DNA of 64,000 nucleotides, taken from NCBI GenBank assembly GCA_002104935.1, contig MCGT01000013.1:434001-498000 (forward strand), read 5' to 3'. The notes under the pieces were generated by a model that was given only the letters and a program-made list of their open reading frames with translations, searched no databases and had not been told where the DNA came from. Source of the DNA: Hesseltinella vesiculosa. Lineage: Eukaryota > Mucoromycota > Mucoromycetes > Mucorales > Cunninghamellaceae. The position numbers and the translations under genes were made by a program. Shown in pieces: positions 11,123 to 22,733 of this stretch (position 1 is its first letter; every line of letters begins with the position of its first letter).

Positions 11123-12430
11123 TCAAGCCAGGTTGTTGATGACATCGGAAAACATGAGATTTTGGAAATAAGAAGGCGAGGTATTTGCCGAGTCCAAGAG
11201 GGCTGGATCATTGGTGACAGGATAATAAAAAGGGGCCTGCAAGGTCATGATCGAGGTCGAGGGGTCGAATGATTTGCGATCGACAGGGAGAGGTTGGTAC
11301 ATGGCTTGCATCATATAGGGCTCAGGGGTGGCGGAGGGCGAGAGGGTCAGGTCACGGCACAGATCCAGCGAGGTCGTCGAGCAGGCGGAAGAAGGCGACT
11401 GGCTGAGGATCCATTTGGACGTCAGCTCAGGCACGTGGGTCATGATGTCCAGCACGGCTTGCTGTAACAGCTCATAAGGAGCCTGGAGCTCGTGGATGTA
11501 CAGGTGAGTCGCTTGCTTGTCTTCGGAAAAGTCGCCACAACGGACCCATTCATCCCCCTGAAGGGACATGGCAAAGATCAATTGAGAAGGATCGACTTGG
11601 ACTTGGAGGGCGGCCGAGGCGGGGTCTTCGGGAACTGGTCCAAACGACAATTGATGCACAGAGGCAAACGGTACATGGATACGGAAGTCCTGGCCATTGG
11701 CGTAGATTTGCCAGATCAGCTCTTGCTGGTTGCACAGACAAGTCAAGCCCCAGTTGTCCACGGCAGAGGAGGCAAAGCGGGTCCAGGTGCCGATGCGCAG
11801 AACATGCGCAGGCACGTTGATGGCGCCAGCAAGACCGTCGTTTGCCAAGGCTAAAGATGAGGTTGAGTGATGAACCGCTTCTTTCTCCTTTGACTTACCC
11901 AGCGGGCGGGCAGTGTCTTCAGACATGGCCCGAGCAGGCAAAGTATCCACCAGAGATTTGGACTTGGGCTCAGGCTTGGAGGCTGACCGAGGACGTTGAC
12001 GAATGCCATGCGTAGGGGCGGAAGCGATGGCAGGTGGAGGAGGGGCGCTTTGCATTTTTTCAAACCGGTCAGGGGTCATCATTTTGCAAAAGGTGGGTTG
12101 GTACCGAGGCGCGGGCTGCCGAGCGCTGGGGAGAAGTGGATGGCGATAAGGCGAGGGGTTAGTAAGACCAGAGGCAGCACCGGCCCACCCACCAGGAGTG
12201 GTGCCAGCAGGAGCAGAAGTGTTGCCAGCCTCCATCTTGCGAGCCTTGGCACGACGGTTTTGGAACCAAATTTGGACAGTGCGTTCCGTGATACCCAAAT
12301 AAACAGCAAGTCGATGGCGAATGGTGGCATCAGGCAAAGGATTGCTATCGAATGAAGCCTGCAATGATGCGATCTGTTCACCGGACAAATGCGTTCGTTT
12401 TCTTGGGCGAGTGGCAGGAGCTTTGGTCAT
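11123..12430 (-). CDS. Homeodomain transcription factor
   Basis: The N-terminus (residues 7-66) is a homeobox: RPRKRTHLSGEQIASLQASF, then the recognition helix TERTVQIWFQNRRAKARK with the invariant W, F, N and R. A Pro/Ala-rich linker follows, then a conserved region (GTWTRFASSAVDNWGL, LTCLCNQQELIWQIYANGQD) resembling the PH-like module I recall from Hoy1/Phx1-type fungal homeobox proteins. The C-terminal tail is rich in Ser, Thr and Pro. I chose the ATG at 12430 because the frame upstream of it has no ATG. A 48-nt segment at about 11852-11899 has a GTAAGT donor and a TTTAG acceptor but stays in frame, so it could be an intron or be retained. Divergent from the MscS gene across 1.8 kb. Confidence 0.9.
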   Translation of the reverse strand: MTKAPATRPRKRTHLSGEQIASLQASFDSNPLPDATIRHRLAVYLGITERTVQIWFQNRRAKARKMEAGNTSAPAGTTPGGWAGAASGLTNPSPYRHPLLPSARQPAPRYQPTFCKMMTPDRFEKMQSAPPPPAIASAPTHGIRQRPRSASKPEPKSKSLVDTLPARAMSEDTARPLGKSKEKEAVHHSTSSLALANDGLAGAINVPAHVLRIGTWTRFASSAVDNWGLTCLCNQQELIWQIYANGQDFRIHVPFASVHQLSFGPVPEDPASAALQVQVDPSQLIFAMSLQGDEWVRCGDFSEDKQATHLYIHELQAPYELLQQAVLDIMTHVPELTSKWILSQSPSSACSTTSLDLCRDLTLSPSATPEPYMMQAMYQPLPVDRKSFDPSTSIMTLQAPFYYPVTNDPALLDSANTSPSYFQNLMFSDVINNLA

Positions 12431-14277
12431 GAGGAAGATATCAAAAAGAAGAGGCACTTGGTAATGAATGGGTTGGGGAATAAACGATCAGAGATGCGAG
12501 AAAAATAAAAAGAGAAAAAGAGAAAGGTCTGGGGGCGAAAAAAAAAGGGGGAGAAATGAAATCGGTGAGCCAGCAACGATTAAAAAAAAATGGAGATATA
12601 AAGAACAAAGGAAAAAGAAATAAAAAAAGCAACAAACCGCTTATAAAGAACGGGCTGCAAAGGTGTTACACAACGAGTTTGAAAAAGGGAGAAACAGAAA
12701 AAATAGGTGAAAAATAGAGATTTCAAGCAAAAAAGTTACACTCGCCTTTTTCCAATCTCCATTTCAAAAACACTCCTTACTTTCTCTTCATTTGATCATC
12801 TGACACCAACCCCCCTTTTTTCATGCATGCATACACTCCTCTTTCTTTTTAGAAGGTCACACACCGCTTCACAGCCAGAAGCCCTTCGGCCGTTGCACTC
12901 CTTTTCCTAACAAGAGAGTGATCTTCAAGCAAATAGTTTACTAGCCCTCAAATGACTACCACCTCCTTGTCACAAAACACCACATGGTGTGCCACAAAAA
13001 AAAAAAAAAAAAAACTGCACTTGCAAACAAACAAAATCCAACCCAACCTCGTCGGAGTCCATCCTCCAAAAACAGCATCGAGACAGAAAAATGTGGTAAC
13101 CTAGCAACCCGTTCTCCTCGTTTCTGTCGGTACAAGGATGCTGGTCGATGAGAGGGAGGCGTTGTTTTCCTGTGGATGGTCCACTTGCCTCCTACATGTC
13201 ATTGGCCAGCGCTGATTGCCAGGCCCTGTGTAACCAATTTTGGAAGTCCATCCCCTTGGCATTGATGCCTCTCCCCCAACGATGCTGGAAAAAGCATACT
13301 AACTCCCTTTTTGTTGTTTAAGAAAATTTGACACTGTTGGGTGTCTGCCACATGTTCGGTAGGGCCCCTTTTTGCCTTTCCCAGCTTACTCTCTCCCGTC
13401 AGGCGGTGTTTGGTTTTGCACGGCAAGATTGCCAACGTATTTTTTTTTTTTTTTTCACTTGAAACAGGCTGTCGATCTCGTCATTGTTTCGGTATTTTGA
13501 GTTTTTTTTTTTTTTCAGTTCCCGGTGAGCTTGTTCAATCTAGACTCTCCACCCACCAATGACTTGCATCGGAGCTGAAACGGCGTGGGCGTGGTCAAGG
13601 GTGTTAAAAGTCCGCGCGCAAAGAGAACATTGACGGGGCAAATGGCTCAATTTTACGTTTACGAAGAGAAGCATGAATTTATTTCCTTTTTCTTTTTTTA
13701 ATAACATCGCTCTTTGCAAACAATGACATAAGCCCAACACACGGTTTTCTGCAAGATGCTGCAAGGAAACACGACTTGGTTACCGAGGAACCACCAAGCA
13801 ACTGTGTCAAGGTCGAAACAAGTTGGGCTAAGGTGCATGACCTGGCGCTCTTGCCTCCCCTTGTTCGCTTTTCAATAAAGAAGGTTTTTTTTTTCTTCGC
13901 AGTCTCCCAGGCTTGTCTCAGCCGGTGGAAGAGAACCGTGCACTAGCCACAACGTTTATTTTAAATAACTGCATGCCCAAACTGCAGTCAAAGAGTGTGG
14001 CACTGTACCTGCATTTTTGAAGTTTGGATTTTTTTAAACCCGGAAAGAAAGCTGGATGCTCATTGGCTTTGTTGCATGAACTTGTTTTTGATGGGCTTGA
14101 GCGGACTCTTTTGTTTATCGGAGCCGTTTCTGAACGAATAACGTAGAGTGGGTTGATCATGATTGTTTAAAAAAAGAAGCACACCTAAAAGGGAGCTCTT
14201 TTTAAATTTTGGATTTTTTCTTTCCATTCTTTTTTTTTCATTCATTTTTTATTTTTCATTATTTTATTTATCAACCC
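12431..14277. promoter_or_regulatory. Large divergent intergenic region
   Basis: About 1.85 kb between the homeobox gene and the MscS gene. It carries A/T runs (12996-13013, 13439-13455, 13501-13515) and many short polypyrimidine tracts. No protein-like open frame, tRNA or repeat was recognised. The size suggests extended regulatory sequence or an unannotated non-coding transcript. Confidence 0.35.
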
Positions 14278-17042
14278 ATGGGCAAGCATACAAAATCGGT
14301 ACGTATCTTTGTACCTGAAGAAGACGGCCATCAACTGATGAATAGTAAGTGACGCATGGAAGATGTGACGTTACGCACGATCTGTCAAAAAAAAAAAAGG
14401 GGGTGCTCAGCGATTTTTTTGATAGACGCAGTGCCTTTTGCTCGTTTGGACTCGGATGACCACTTTTTTGCTGTGGAAATGCAAGAGCAGGTTAGCGAGG
14501 CGAGCACTGTGATTGATAGCGAACATACCCCAAAATATCACCAGACAGATGAACCCGTCAAGGACAAGAAACCCTTCTCGCCCGTGCAATTGCACGACGA
14601 AACACCCCATTGGCAGAAACACAAAGACTCGGACGAAGGCAGCGATCGACCGGAAGTGGACAATCCCTTTGACGACGAAAAGGCTCGTCATGTGGACGAC
14701 GACGACGAGTTCGACTGGAATGACGATCCTGACAAACCCAAGCGCCGCAAAACCACTCGAGAACGCATCCAGCATGCCATGAGCCGACCCTGCTGTTGGC
14801 ACTATCTGTCACCTGCCATGAAGCGCATCATCCTGGCCGTCACAGGCTCAGCTGTGTTCATTGCCGTGGCCGTGGCCATCTACCTTCTGCTGCCCCAACC
14901 CACCGACCAACAAAAACAAGACCCCAACTTCCCCAATGTCCGAGCCAATGTTCAGTTGTGGATGTATTGGGCGGCTTTTATGTGGCATATCGGCTGGATT
15001 ACCACCTTGTTTGTTGAATTGGTGCCGTCGTGCGTCTCGCTCTGGACCAAGATCTTCCGGGGCCGCCGCTCAGAAAAAGTCAAATCGAGCATGGAGGTAA
15101 TTAAAAACGTGGGCGAGATGAAAAAAAAAAAAAAAAATGGGCCGGTGGCATTGGTCTTGACAAAGACTCACACATCTTTTCTATGAATAGTATTACATGG
15201 CGATGAAGCCCTACATCACGATTTGTCTGATGGGAGCCTGGAATTGGGGTTCTTGGGCCTTTCTAATTGACTACCCATTTACGGTAAATATGGCAGTGAC
15301 ACAGCTGTACAACCACCTTGTCAATGGGGGTGTTCTAAAAATTCCTTCCCGTCCTGATTTTAGTCGGTCAAGAATCAAGGCTACTCGGGTTACATTTACA
15401 AGGTCTTTGCCTGTATTTTTGTCGTGACCACTGTGCTCTTCTTTGAAAAACTATTGATCCAAATCATTGGTAAGCTGCCTCATTTATGCAAGAGTTTGCC
15501 ACCAAAAAAAAACCAAGGGACATGGACATCGCCCAAAAAAAGTTTAGCACCAAACCTTACTCACCCCGCCATTTTTTCTTTCGTTCTTAGCCACTCGATT
15601 CCACCGCTCCGCCTATGCTGAACGAATGGACGATAACAAATTCGCACTCAAAGGTAAAAAAAAAAAAAAAAAAAAACGAAAAGACACACCCGTTGCTGAC
15701 TCGCCTTTTTCCAACAGTGCTGGATTGCTTGAGCAAATCCGAAGGCCGACGCTCTCGAGGCGACAGCAGCAAACTTTTACACAGCGAGGAAGACGGCCTG
15801 CTCACGGGTGGCGACAGCTCGCAACGGTCCTCGGCTGGCTACTCCACCGGCTACCAACAGCAAGACAAGAAACTGGCCAATCTGCACAAACGCGTCCAAG
15901 GCGCCTTCTGGACCGACCGCCCCCAAGCCCTCAGCCGCATGGAATCGAGACGAGTCGACATCAATTCCGACGATTATGCCAAAAAGGTCGCCAAGAAACT
16001 TTACTTTGCTTTAGCCTACCCACACAACCCACAGATGCGGTTCGACACTGCCAACGGCGGCGTCCACCGCACACTCGAAATGCACCACTTCCGACCCTAC
16101 TTCAAGACCGAGGAGCGCGCCACCGAAGCCTTTGAAGTGTTTGACCGAGACGGCAACGGCGACGTCACCCGCCGCGAGTTCCGCGACACCGTCCTCCAGA
16201 TCTACCGTGAGCGCAAGCTGATTGCCCAGTGTATCCGTGACACCAGCCAAGCCCTGGGCAAAGTCGACACCACCATCTTGATCCTGGCCGAAATCGTTAC
16301 GGGCTTCATCTGTGCCATGGTCATCTTCCAAATCAACCTCTACGCCGCCTTGGTCCCTCTCGGCACCTTTATCATGGGCGTGTCCTTTATGTTCTCCAAC
16401 ACTGTCAAGGTCGCCTTTGAAAGCATCATGTTCCTGTTTGTCACCCACCCCTACGACGCCGGCGACAATGTGCTCATCGATGGCGTCACGTTGACCGTGC
16501 ACAACATGGGCATCACCGGCACAGTGTTCATTCAAGGCGATGGCCAGAAAGTCTATGCACCCACCACCGTCCTCATGACCAAGCTGATCACCAATGTCCG
16601 CCGCTCTGCTGACATGGGCGAGAGCATCCCTCTCAGCATCGACTTCCGCACACCCACCGACACCATCTTCACCCTGCGCGACCGTCTGGCCGCCTGGGTG
16701 AACGAGCAGCCCCGAGAATTCGCCTCTGGCTTTGATGTGCGTATCCAGGAAATCGTCGACCTCAACAAGCTGGCCCTCACCATCTGGCTACCGCACAAGG
16801 GCAACTGGCAAAATGTCGGCAAGCGTCTGCAGCGCCGCAACCGCTTCATGTTCATGCTCAAGGACACCCTGCAAGATCTCAACGTGCACTATGAATTGCC
16901 TGCCCAACGCATCACCTCCCAATCCGACTTTAGCCCATACGCCCACTCGCCCCAGTCCTTCCAAAACAACACCCCCAACCTGCCCCACAACACCCGAATG
17001 TACAAATCCTCCTCGACCGCCGCCGACGCCGACGGCAGCTAA
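14278..17042 (+). CDS. MscS-family mechanosensitive channel with EF-hand
   Basis: Fungal Msy1/Msy2-like channel. In fission yeast these act in ER and cortical membranes in calcium control during hypo-osmotic shock. A small first exon (14278-14344, MGKHTKSVRIFVPEEDGHQL) is followed by an acidic region, then four membrane segments (RIILAVTGSAVFIAVAVAIY, WMYWAAFMWHIGWITTLFVE, ITICLMGAWNWGSWAFLIDY, VFACIFVVTTVLFFEKLLIQ). A cytosolic stretch carries the EF-hand loop DRDGNGDVTRRE. The pore-lining MscS segment is GTFIMGVSFMFSNTVKVAFE, and the beta domain contains FLFVTHPYDAGDNVLIDGV. Introns lie near 14345-14425, 15097-15190, 15281-15364, 15470-15590 and 15654-15718. Convergent with the chitin synthase. 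Confidence 0.95.
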
Positions 17043-17401
17043 ACAAAAAAAAAAAAAAAAAGGTTCTATGGTGGCTCTGCACCGCATCCACCTGCCACCT
17101 ACCACCTGTAAATAAGCATACTGTTTCAGCCCTTTCACTTTCTAGCTAGTGTTCATTTCATCGCCATGATAGGAAATAAAAAAGGATAGCTTTTTTTTTT
17201 CCCCGCTTAATGTTCTCAAGCCTGTATTTCTCTCCGCCCTTTTCAACAATGATCAATGCTGCTTGGATTTCTGGCATCTCATCACGATGGACGCCATCGG
17301 CCGGGCGTGCCAAAGGTCAAAGCATTAAAAAAAATTAAGCATGTATGCAATTTTATTGTTTAAATTAATTCAATGGATGAGGGTGGGAATCAAAAAAAGG
17401 A
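17043..17401. other. Convergent 3' region MscS / chitin synthase
   Basis: 359 bp of 3' UTRs with an A run at 17045-17060 and a T run near 17190-17200. Nothing else was seen. Confidence 0.35.
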
Positions 17402-20400
17402 TCAAGGTTTTGGTGCAGGACGCTGCAACGGCGGTTGACTTGGAGGTGGCCGTGGAGGGACTGGGGACGTAAAAGGATGATGAAGAGGCGGAAGGGCAGC
17501 ACCATGGGACTGGTTTCGAGGCGGGAGGGGGCGCTGATGCGGCTGGTAGGAAGGTCGCTGCTGAGGCGGCGGAGGCCGGCTGGGCAGGTATTGGCGAGGA
17601 GGAGGTGGCCGCTGCGGTTGCTGTGGCTGATTAGGCCAAGGCGGGCGGTGCAAGGGCCGAGGCTGCTGCTGAGAATAAGCGGCTGGCGCGTGTGGTTCGG
17701 GCCGGGTCATGATGTGAAGCGGTGGCCGGCCTTGGCCATGTGGCTGGGGCGGATGGCCCTGCTGCACGGAGGAGGGCGGAGGTGGTGGTGGGGCAGGCTC
17801 AGAAACGGTCGACATGGGTTCAGGCGGGCGGAAGGTGGGGTAATAGCCTGTGCCGGCTTTGACGGGCGCTTCTTTGGACGGATCAAAGTAATGCGTTGTG
17901 GAGGCGTCGGAGGCTGGCGGAGGAGTTTGGGTGGAATCGGACGATGGCGACGGAATGACGGTAGAGGTTGGCGATGATGCTGACGAGGTAGGGTGTGTAG
18001 GACCGAGTTCACGCAGCTGGCGTTCTCTGCGTTTCAGCGCACGCAGGCGTTTGCGTTCATAGTCTTCCCAGCGCCGCAGTGGCACCTTTGCCGGGTCGAA
18101 GTCGCCGTCCTTGGCACCATGGGCATCCTTGGTGTCGCTCTCACCGGTGATTTTTCGCGTTTCGCCCCAGGAGAAATCGTCAAAATGCCAATACGAGTAG
18201 ACAGGGAGGACAAAATTCCACACCGGCAGGGCCAGCAAGTACACAAACATCCAGGCCAGATAGACCCATTTGTGGGTGGTGATCAGGATCAAAAAGGCAG
18301 GCGAGAACAGGACCACGATCAGAAGCACCAGAGGCACAGCCACCATAAAGCTGTCGATCTTCACCTGGGCAAGATTGGCGACCAAGACGACGGTCAACAC
18401 AATGGCGACAGGCAACGTCAGGGTGCCCAGCAGGTCCATCATGACCACGAACTGCATCGAGAAGCAAAACGTGCCGCACAAATTCCGTACCAGCACAAGT
18501 TCAAAGAGGTTGTGAATAGTTGAGTTGATCCATCGACGCCGTTGAGACAGTAGCACACTAAAATCCTCAGGTACAATTGTCTTGCATACCTAGGAGGGTG
18601 AATGGAAAAAAAAAAAAAAATAGGAGAAAAGAGAGAGTCAGCTGGGTTGCCTTTTTTGCCTAGATCGATCGCTGAGCGAAAAGAGCACTTACAGCTTGAG
18701 GGGTGAAGACCATTTTCCGATAGGGGAAGTTGCGGAGCATGAGGGTGGTCAAGAATCGATCTTCGCCGAGGAGCAGCAGGTTCTTCTGATGAAGGGTGTC
18801 GACGGTGTTTTGAGAGTACTCTTGGACGATTTCGGGTTTGGTGATGATGGGCACCCAGTCGCCGTCGCCTTTTCGAGCCTTGAGTCGATACATGGAGAAG
18901 CAGCCGGGGAGACAAGTGACACCGCCAAAGACGGATTCAAACCCTTTGGCCATGTGGTGAGAAATAAAGTACTCGTACACTTGGATGGCGGTGACCCAGG
19001 AGCTGCGCTTGTTTGCGATCTTGGTTTCCCCACATAAGCCCATGATCAGGTTATCATTGATCATGGAGTTGACCAGCAGGCGCAAGGAATGCATTTCCAC
19101 CTTTGTATCGGCATCCACCATCAGCACCAGTTCAAACATGTCGGGGGTCACGCCCATCAGATGGTTGATTTTCTGGAACAGGTCGTAATCCAGCGGCGTC
19201 ATGCGGTCGTTGTAGGTCACACGGCTAAAGAAGCTCATCAAGATCAACTGCGAGTCGCGCTTTCCTCGGTTGCCGGCCTTGGGCTTGTCCTGTTCCAGTG
19301 GGTTGCCGCACTTGACAACCAAAATCATCGGCACCTTATGGCCCTGGCACACTAGAGAGGAAAACAAAGAGTGGAGCATGAGGATCGAGGTGGGTTTTTA
19401 GATGTTGCATGGGCTTTACCATAGTGACCTGCATACACCTTGGCTCTGTTGTACATTTTTGTCCCATTGGCCACAGCAATGTAGGGCTGGGGATCGGGGT
19501 TTTGGAGATCAGGACGGGCTGGATCAAAGGTGACGAGAGACAGGCACATGTCGGGGGTGGACAGGGTTTCGCCGCTGCCGGTGATGAGGCCATCGGCGAT
19601 GAGAAACAGCAGTTTACGGTCGTCAGGATAGGTGGTGCGTGACAAGGACTCGACGGTGGCACGGATGCCTTCGGTGTTTTCCGAGTAACAAGTGATCAGC
19701 ATGACTGTGTAGAGATCGTTGCCGACATGGGCCATGTTGGCGGGTGGGATGGGTGCCATTTCCATTGCGTGGCTAAGAGATTTGGTATCCTGCAGCATTT
19801 TTTGCGACATGGCATCGCCGAGGAGGGATGGATGGGGCGGAGGTGGGGCGGGTGTGCGGGCCAGTTTGCGTGAGATGAACCAGGAGAAGATCAAGGCCAT
19901 GGTGAAGCGAGCAAGCACGATGGAGAGGACAATGGCCAAGGAGCAGTACAGGATGACCGAGGCGACAAAGCAGCCGGGGGTGGCCTTGTCGATGTGGCCA
20001 GCACGATACTTGGCCACAAGGCAGTTGACGGACGCTTGGAGCTCAGGCTTGCGGAACAGATACTTGGTGGCATCACGGCCACCGGCGGCAAACGGCTGGG
20101 TGAGGACCATGCGGATCACTGTGTCCAGGTCGTCGTTGGGGACAGGCTGGGGGTAGGCATTGATATAAGGATCCATGTTGAGCACGTTGCCGTCAATAAC
20201 GAAATAGTTTCGAAGGGATGGTGAGGCGAGCTGTTGCCAGTCAAAGCCGACCAAGCGGCTGGAATTGACGAGTTGCAGTTTGATCAGGGCGGCGGGCGTC
20301 AATGGGCCGAGCGGGCAGCCTTGGTAGCCGGCCTTTTTGTCACATAGGTCAAACTGGATAGCATGGTACCGCTGGGCGCGTGGGTCGGCGCATTCTACCA

Positions 20401-21154
20401 GGTTCTTGGCATGTTGGAAAAAATTCGTCATGTCGGTGCCTGGGACATGATTCAAAAAGCCAATGTCTTCTTCTTCCTTGAGACGAGACACATTGAATTG
20501 CCAGCCCGAGATGCCCACCAATCCTGAAAATGCATACAAGTTATTTGTTTGTCGAGTGTGATTTTTTTTATTGTGCTTACCTGCGTTGGAGGAGTCATTG
20601 TACGTTGCATAGATTTGTTGATTGTTTGTTTGGTCGGGAGGACACATGACCGAGCCAAGGCCGATGGTGATAAAGGCGACAAAGGCACCCAAGGAAGCTA
20701 TAATAAAACACAGAGCGATCTTTTCACGCCAGGCTTGCTGCATGCCAGGGTCGGTTTTGCCGCAGGCTTGGAGGCAAGGCGAAGGGGCCCAGAAGGTGAC
20801 GGCGCGGGAGAAGAAAACCCAAGGATCGAACCAGACCTGATTCTGGGTCGACTTGCCGGTCAGCAGCGGTGTGGGTTCTTGGTAGCGGTCTGGACGAATC
20901 AAGGTACGGCCACGCTGGATATTCTGGCTGGCGTTGGCAATACTGTTGGCGCCAGGGACCATACGTCGTGTAGGTGCTCGGCCAAGGGTGGTGGGGTTGC
21001 GGCCAAGAGGGTGTCCAGCCTGTTGGGCTGTCTGAGTTTGTTGTGCGGCCTGGCCAGGTGGTCGTGTTGCTGTTGAGTAGCCGTGAGGTGGTCGTTGTGG
21101 AGGAGGACGTTGTTGCTGCCATTGTGATGCGCCGGGTGGGTATCGTGAAGTCAT
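17402..21154 (-). CDS. Chitin synthase, class IV-like
   Basis: Membrane glycosyltransferase making cell-wall chitin from UDP-GlcNAc. Four exons run from 21154 to 17402, with introns near 20581-20524, 19430-19353 and 18692-18592. The N-terminus is Gln/Pro-rich. Next come a membrane segment ([20 protein letters not shown]) and VMCPPDQTN, typical of class IV enzymes. The catalytic region has [91 protein letters not shown] and the signature QRRRW. A cluster of C-terminal membrane segments is followed by a proline-rich tail of about 170 residues. The ATG at 21154 was preferred over the TTG just upstream. Class is assigned by motif resemblance only. Confidence 0.93.
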
Positions 21155-22110
21155 CAAGTGTAAGCAAGGATCAAATCAATGGACACCAACAAAAAATTAG
21201 AAACTATAATACAACTGAAGCCCAGGATAGAAAAAAAAAATTAGAGCAAAAGAAACGAGAAGGAAAAAAAAAAAAGGGGATGTAAAAATAAAAGGGAAAC
21301 GCTCAAAAAAAGGTTGTCAGTTGCTAAATAAGGACAAGGGGTGGGCATTGAAGTAAAAATAATAGGCATGGGGAAAGGGAGCAAAATGGCATGCCAAAAC
21401 GATATTGTTTTTAAGGAGAGTCATTTCGACCAAGGGGATGGAGGTAAGGGGTGGAGGCCAGCAAAATAAAAAGTGGGAAGAGCAAAACGGATTGGTGATT
21501 TTCAAGTAAACTGATCAATTTTTCATTAGCGAGGATAATGAAAAATACAAGGGAGTTGGCCAAGAAAGTGAGAAGTGCGTAATAAAAAGGAGGGCCGAAT
21601 TGAAACCTAATAAAGTGAAGAGCGATTTTTACGAGCATCCATTTCATCTTGTTGCTTGCAAGAGCCTGGTTCGTTTTTAATCCACATGCACCTTGCTGCC
21701 TCGTGAGGGTGAAGAAACAGTGAGTCTCTTGTTTTCCCCATCGGCTATTGGCTCACACATTTCCCTGGTAGGCAACAGCTTGTTCGTCTTCCTTGGTTGC
21801 GTTTCTCTCGTCCTGCTTCATCGCACTATTTAAAACAGCTGTCATTGATCCGACTCTGTCTTGCCTAACCTTTTTTTTTCTATTACCAGCATTGTCTAAA
21901 CATCTTTTTTTTTTTTTTTTTCTTGATTCTTTTCTTGAATGATGCAGTCATTTTTAACATTCATTTGATGAATTCAAGGTGGTTCAGACTAGGTCCTACT
22001 TAAATGATCGTGCGCAATGGAGTTCGGAGATGCAGGCCGTCTAACAATAAATAAATAAAATAAATAAATAAATGCAATCAAAAGAGTAAGCAATGGCATT
22101 CATCTACATC
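21155..22110. other. Upstream region of chitin synthase
   Basis: About 0.95 kb, A-rich near the chitin synthase start (21170-21320). It includes a TAAATAAAATAAATAAATAAA repeat tract at about 22047-22072 and a T run at 21905-21920. No credible gene was seen. Confidence 0.35.
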
Positions 22111-22634
22111 TCATTCTCCTACTTTGATGAAGCACAAGAGGCTAGTCATTTGCTGGCGTTGCCGTTCAATAGTCGTGTTTAATGAGTCGCTAATCTCCGC
22201 ATTGCTGGAAAGCATGGGATGTGTTGGACATTTAAATACAAATGTTCGGTGAATGCTATTGCGTGGATACCTGAGAAATCGTTAAATGTAGAAGCAGTTC
22301 ATTCTGAAAAAAGAGTAGGAAAAAAGAACGCGCTTGTTGTCCGCCCACCAAGGCCCGTCGGCGATTGAAATTTGGCAGCCGTCTTCGAAGTGGTTAGAAA
22401 AGACAGGCACCTGGTTGATGAAGAGCATGACAGGTGTTGTCAAAGGCTGCATGGTACAGCCATATTTGAAGATTCCAATGCCCTGATGAAGAGCTTTGTT
22501 TCCCCGCTGCACAGCCTGGCCGGAAGAGTACGCGTAGATGTATCTTGGCCGTTCGCTTGAAAGAGAAGCTGGCGATTTTCTCAGTAGGCTTGGACAAGAA
22601 GCCTTGGAACACCTGGATGCAATTTTTCAACAGG
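22111..22634 (-). pseudogene. Coding-like but frame-broken stretch downstream of RPC5
   Basis: Reading the minus strand, a T14 run ending in GATAG at 22635-22639 looks like a 3' splice site. The frame after it gives CIQVFQGFLSKPTEKIASFS. From about 22575 a second frame looks coding instead (RYIYAYSSGQAVQRGNKALH, then QPLTTPVMLFINQVP). A further segment at 22204-22111 (ISDSLNTTIERQRQQMTSLL) ends in TGA and follows a plausible 66-nt intron (22270-22205). The pieces cannot be joined in one frame without at least one shift. It may be a decayed gene, a gene with an unseen intron, or a spliced 3' UTR of RPC5. I do not recognise the family. Confidence 0.35.
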
Positions 22635-22733
22635 CTATCAAAAAAAAAAAAAAAACCGTGGCTGTCACACGCATTGCCTCCTGGGAGTGACGTATTCAAA
22701 TAAAAAAAGCCAATGTATCGATAGAGGGTGCTT

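Noticed and set aside
14345..14425. Possible extra coding sequence in MscS intron 1, which has an open frame
   Set aside because: The GTAAGT donor and TTTTTTTGATAG acceptor give a clean exon join. The open frame arises from the A run.
17435..17977. Plus-strand Arg/Gly/Trp-rich frame opposite the chitin synthase tail
   Set aside because: Antisense shadow of the proline-rich tail of the chitin synthase.
22047..22072. TAAA-type short tandem repeat as a possible CRISPR or regulatory array
   Set aside because: Simple A/T microsatellite without spacers, and the genome is eukaryotic.
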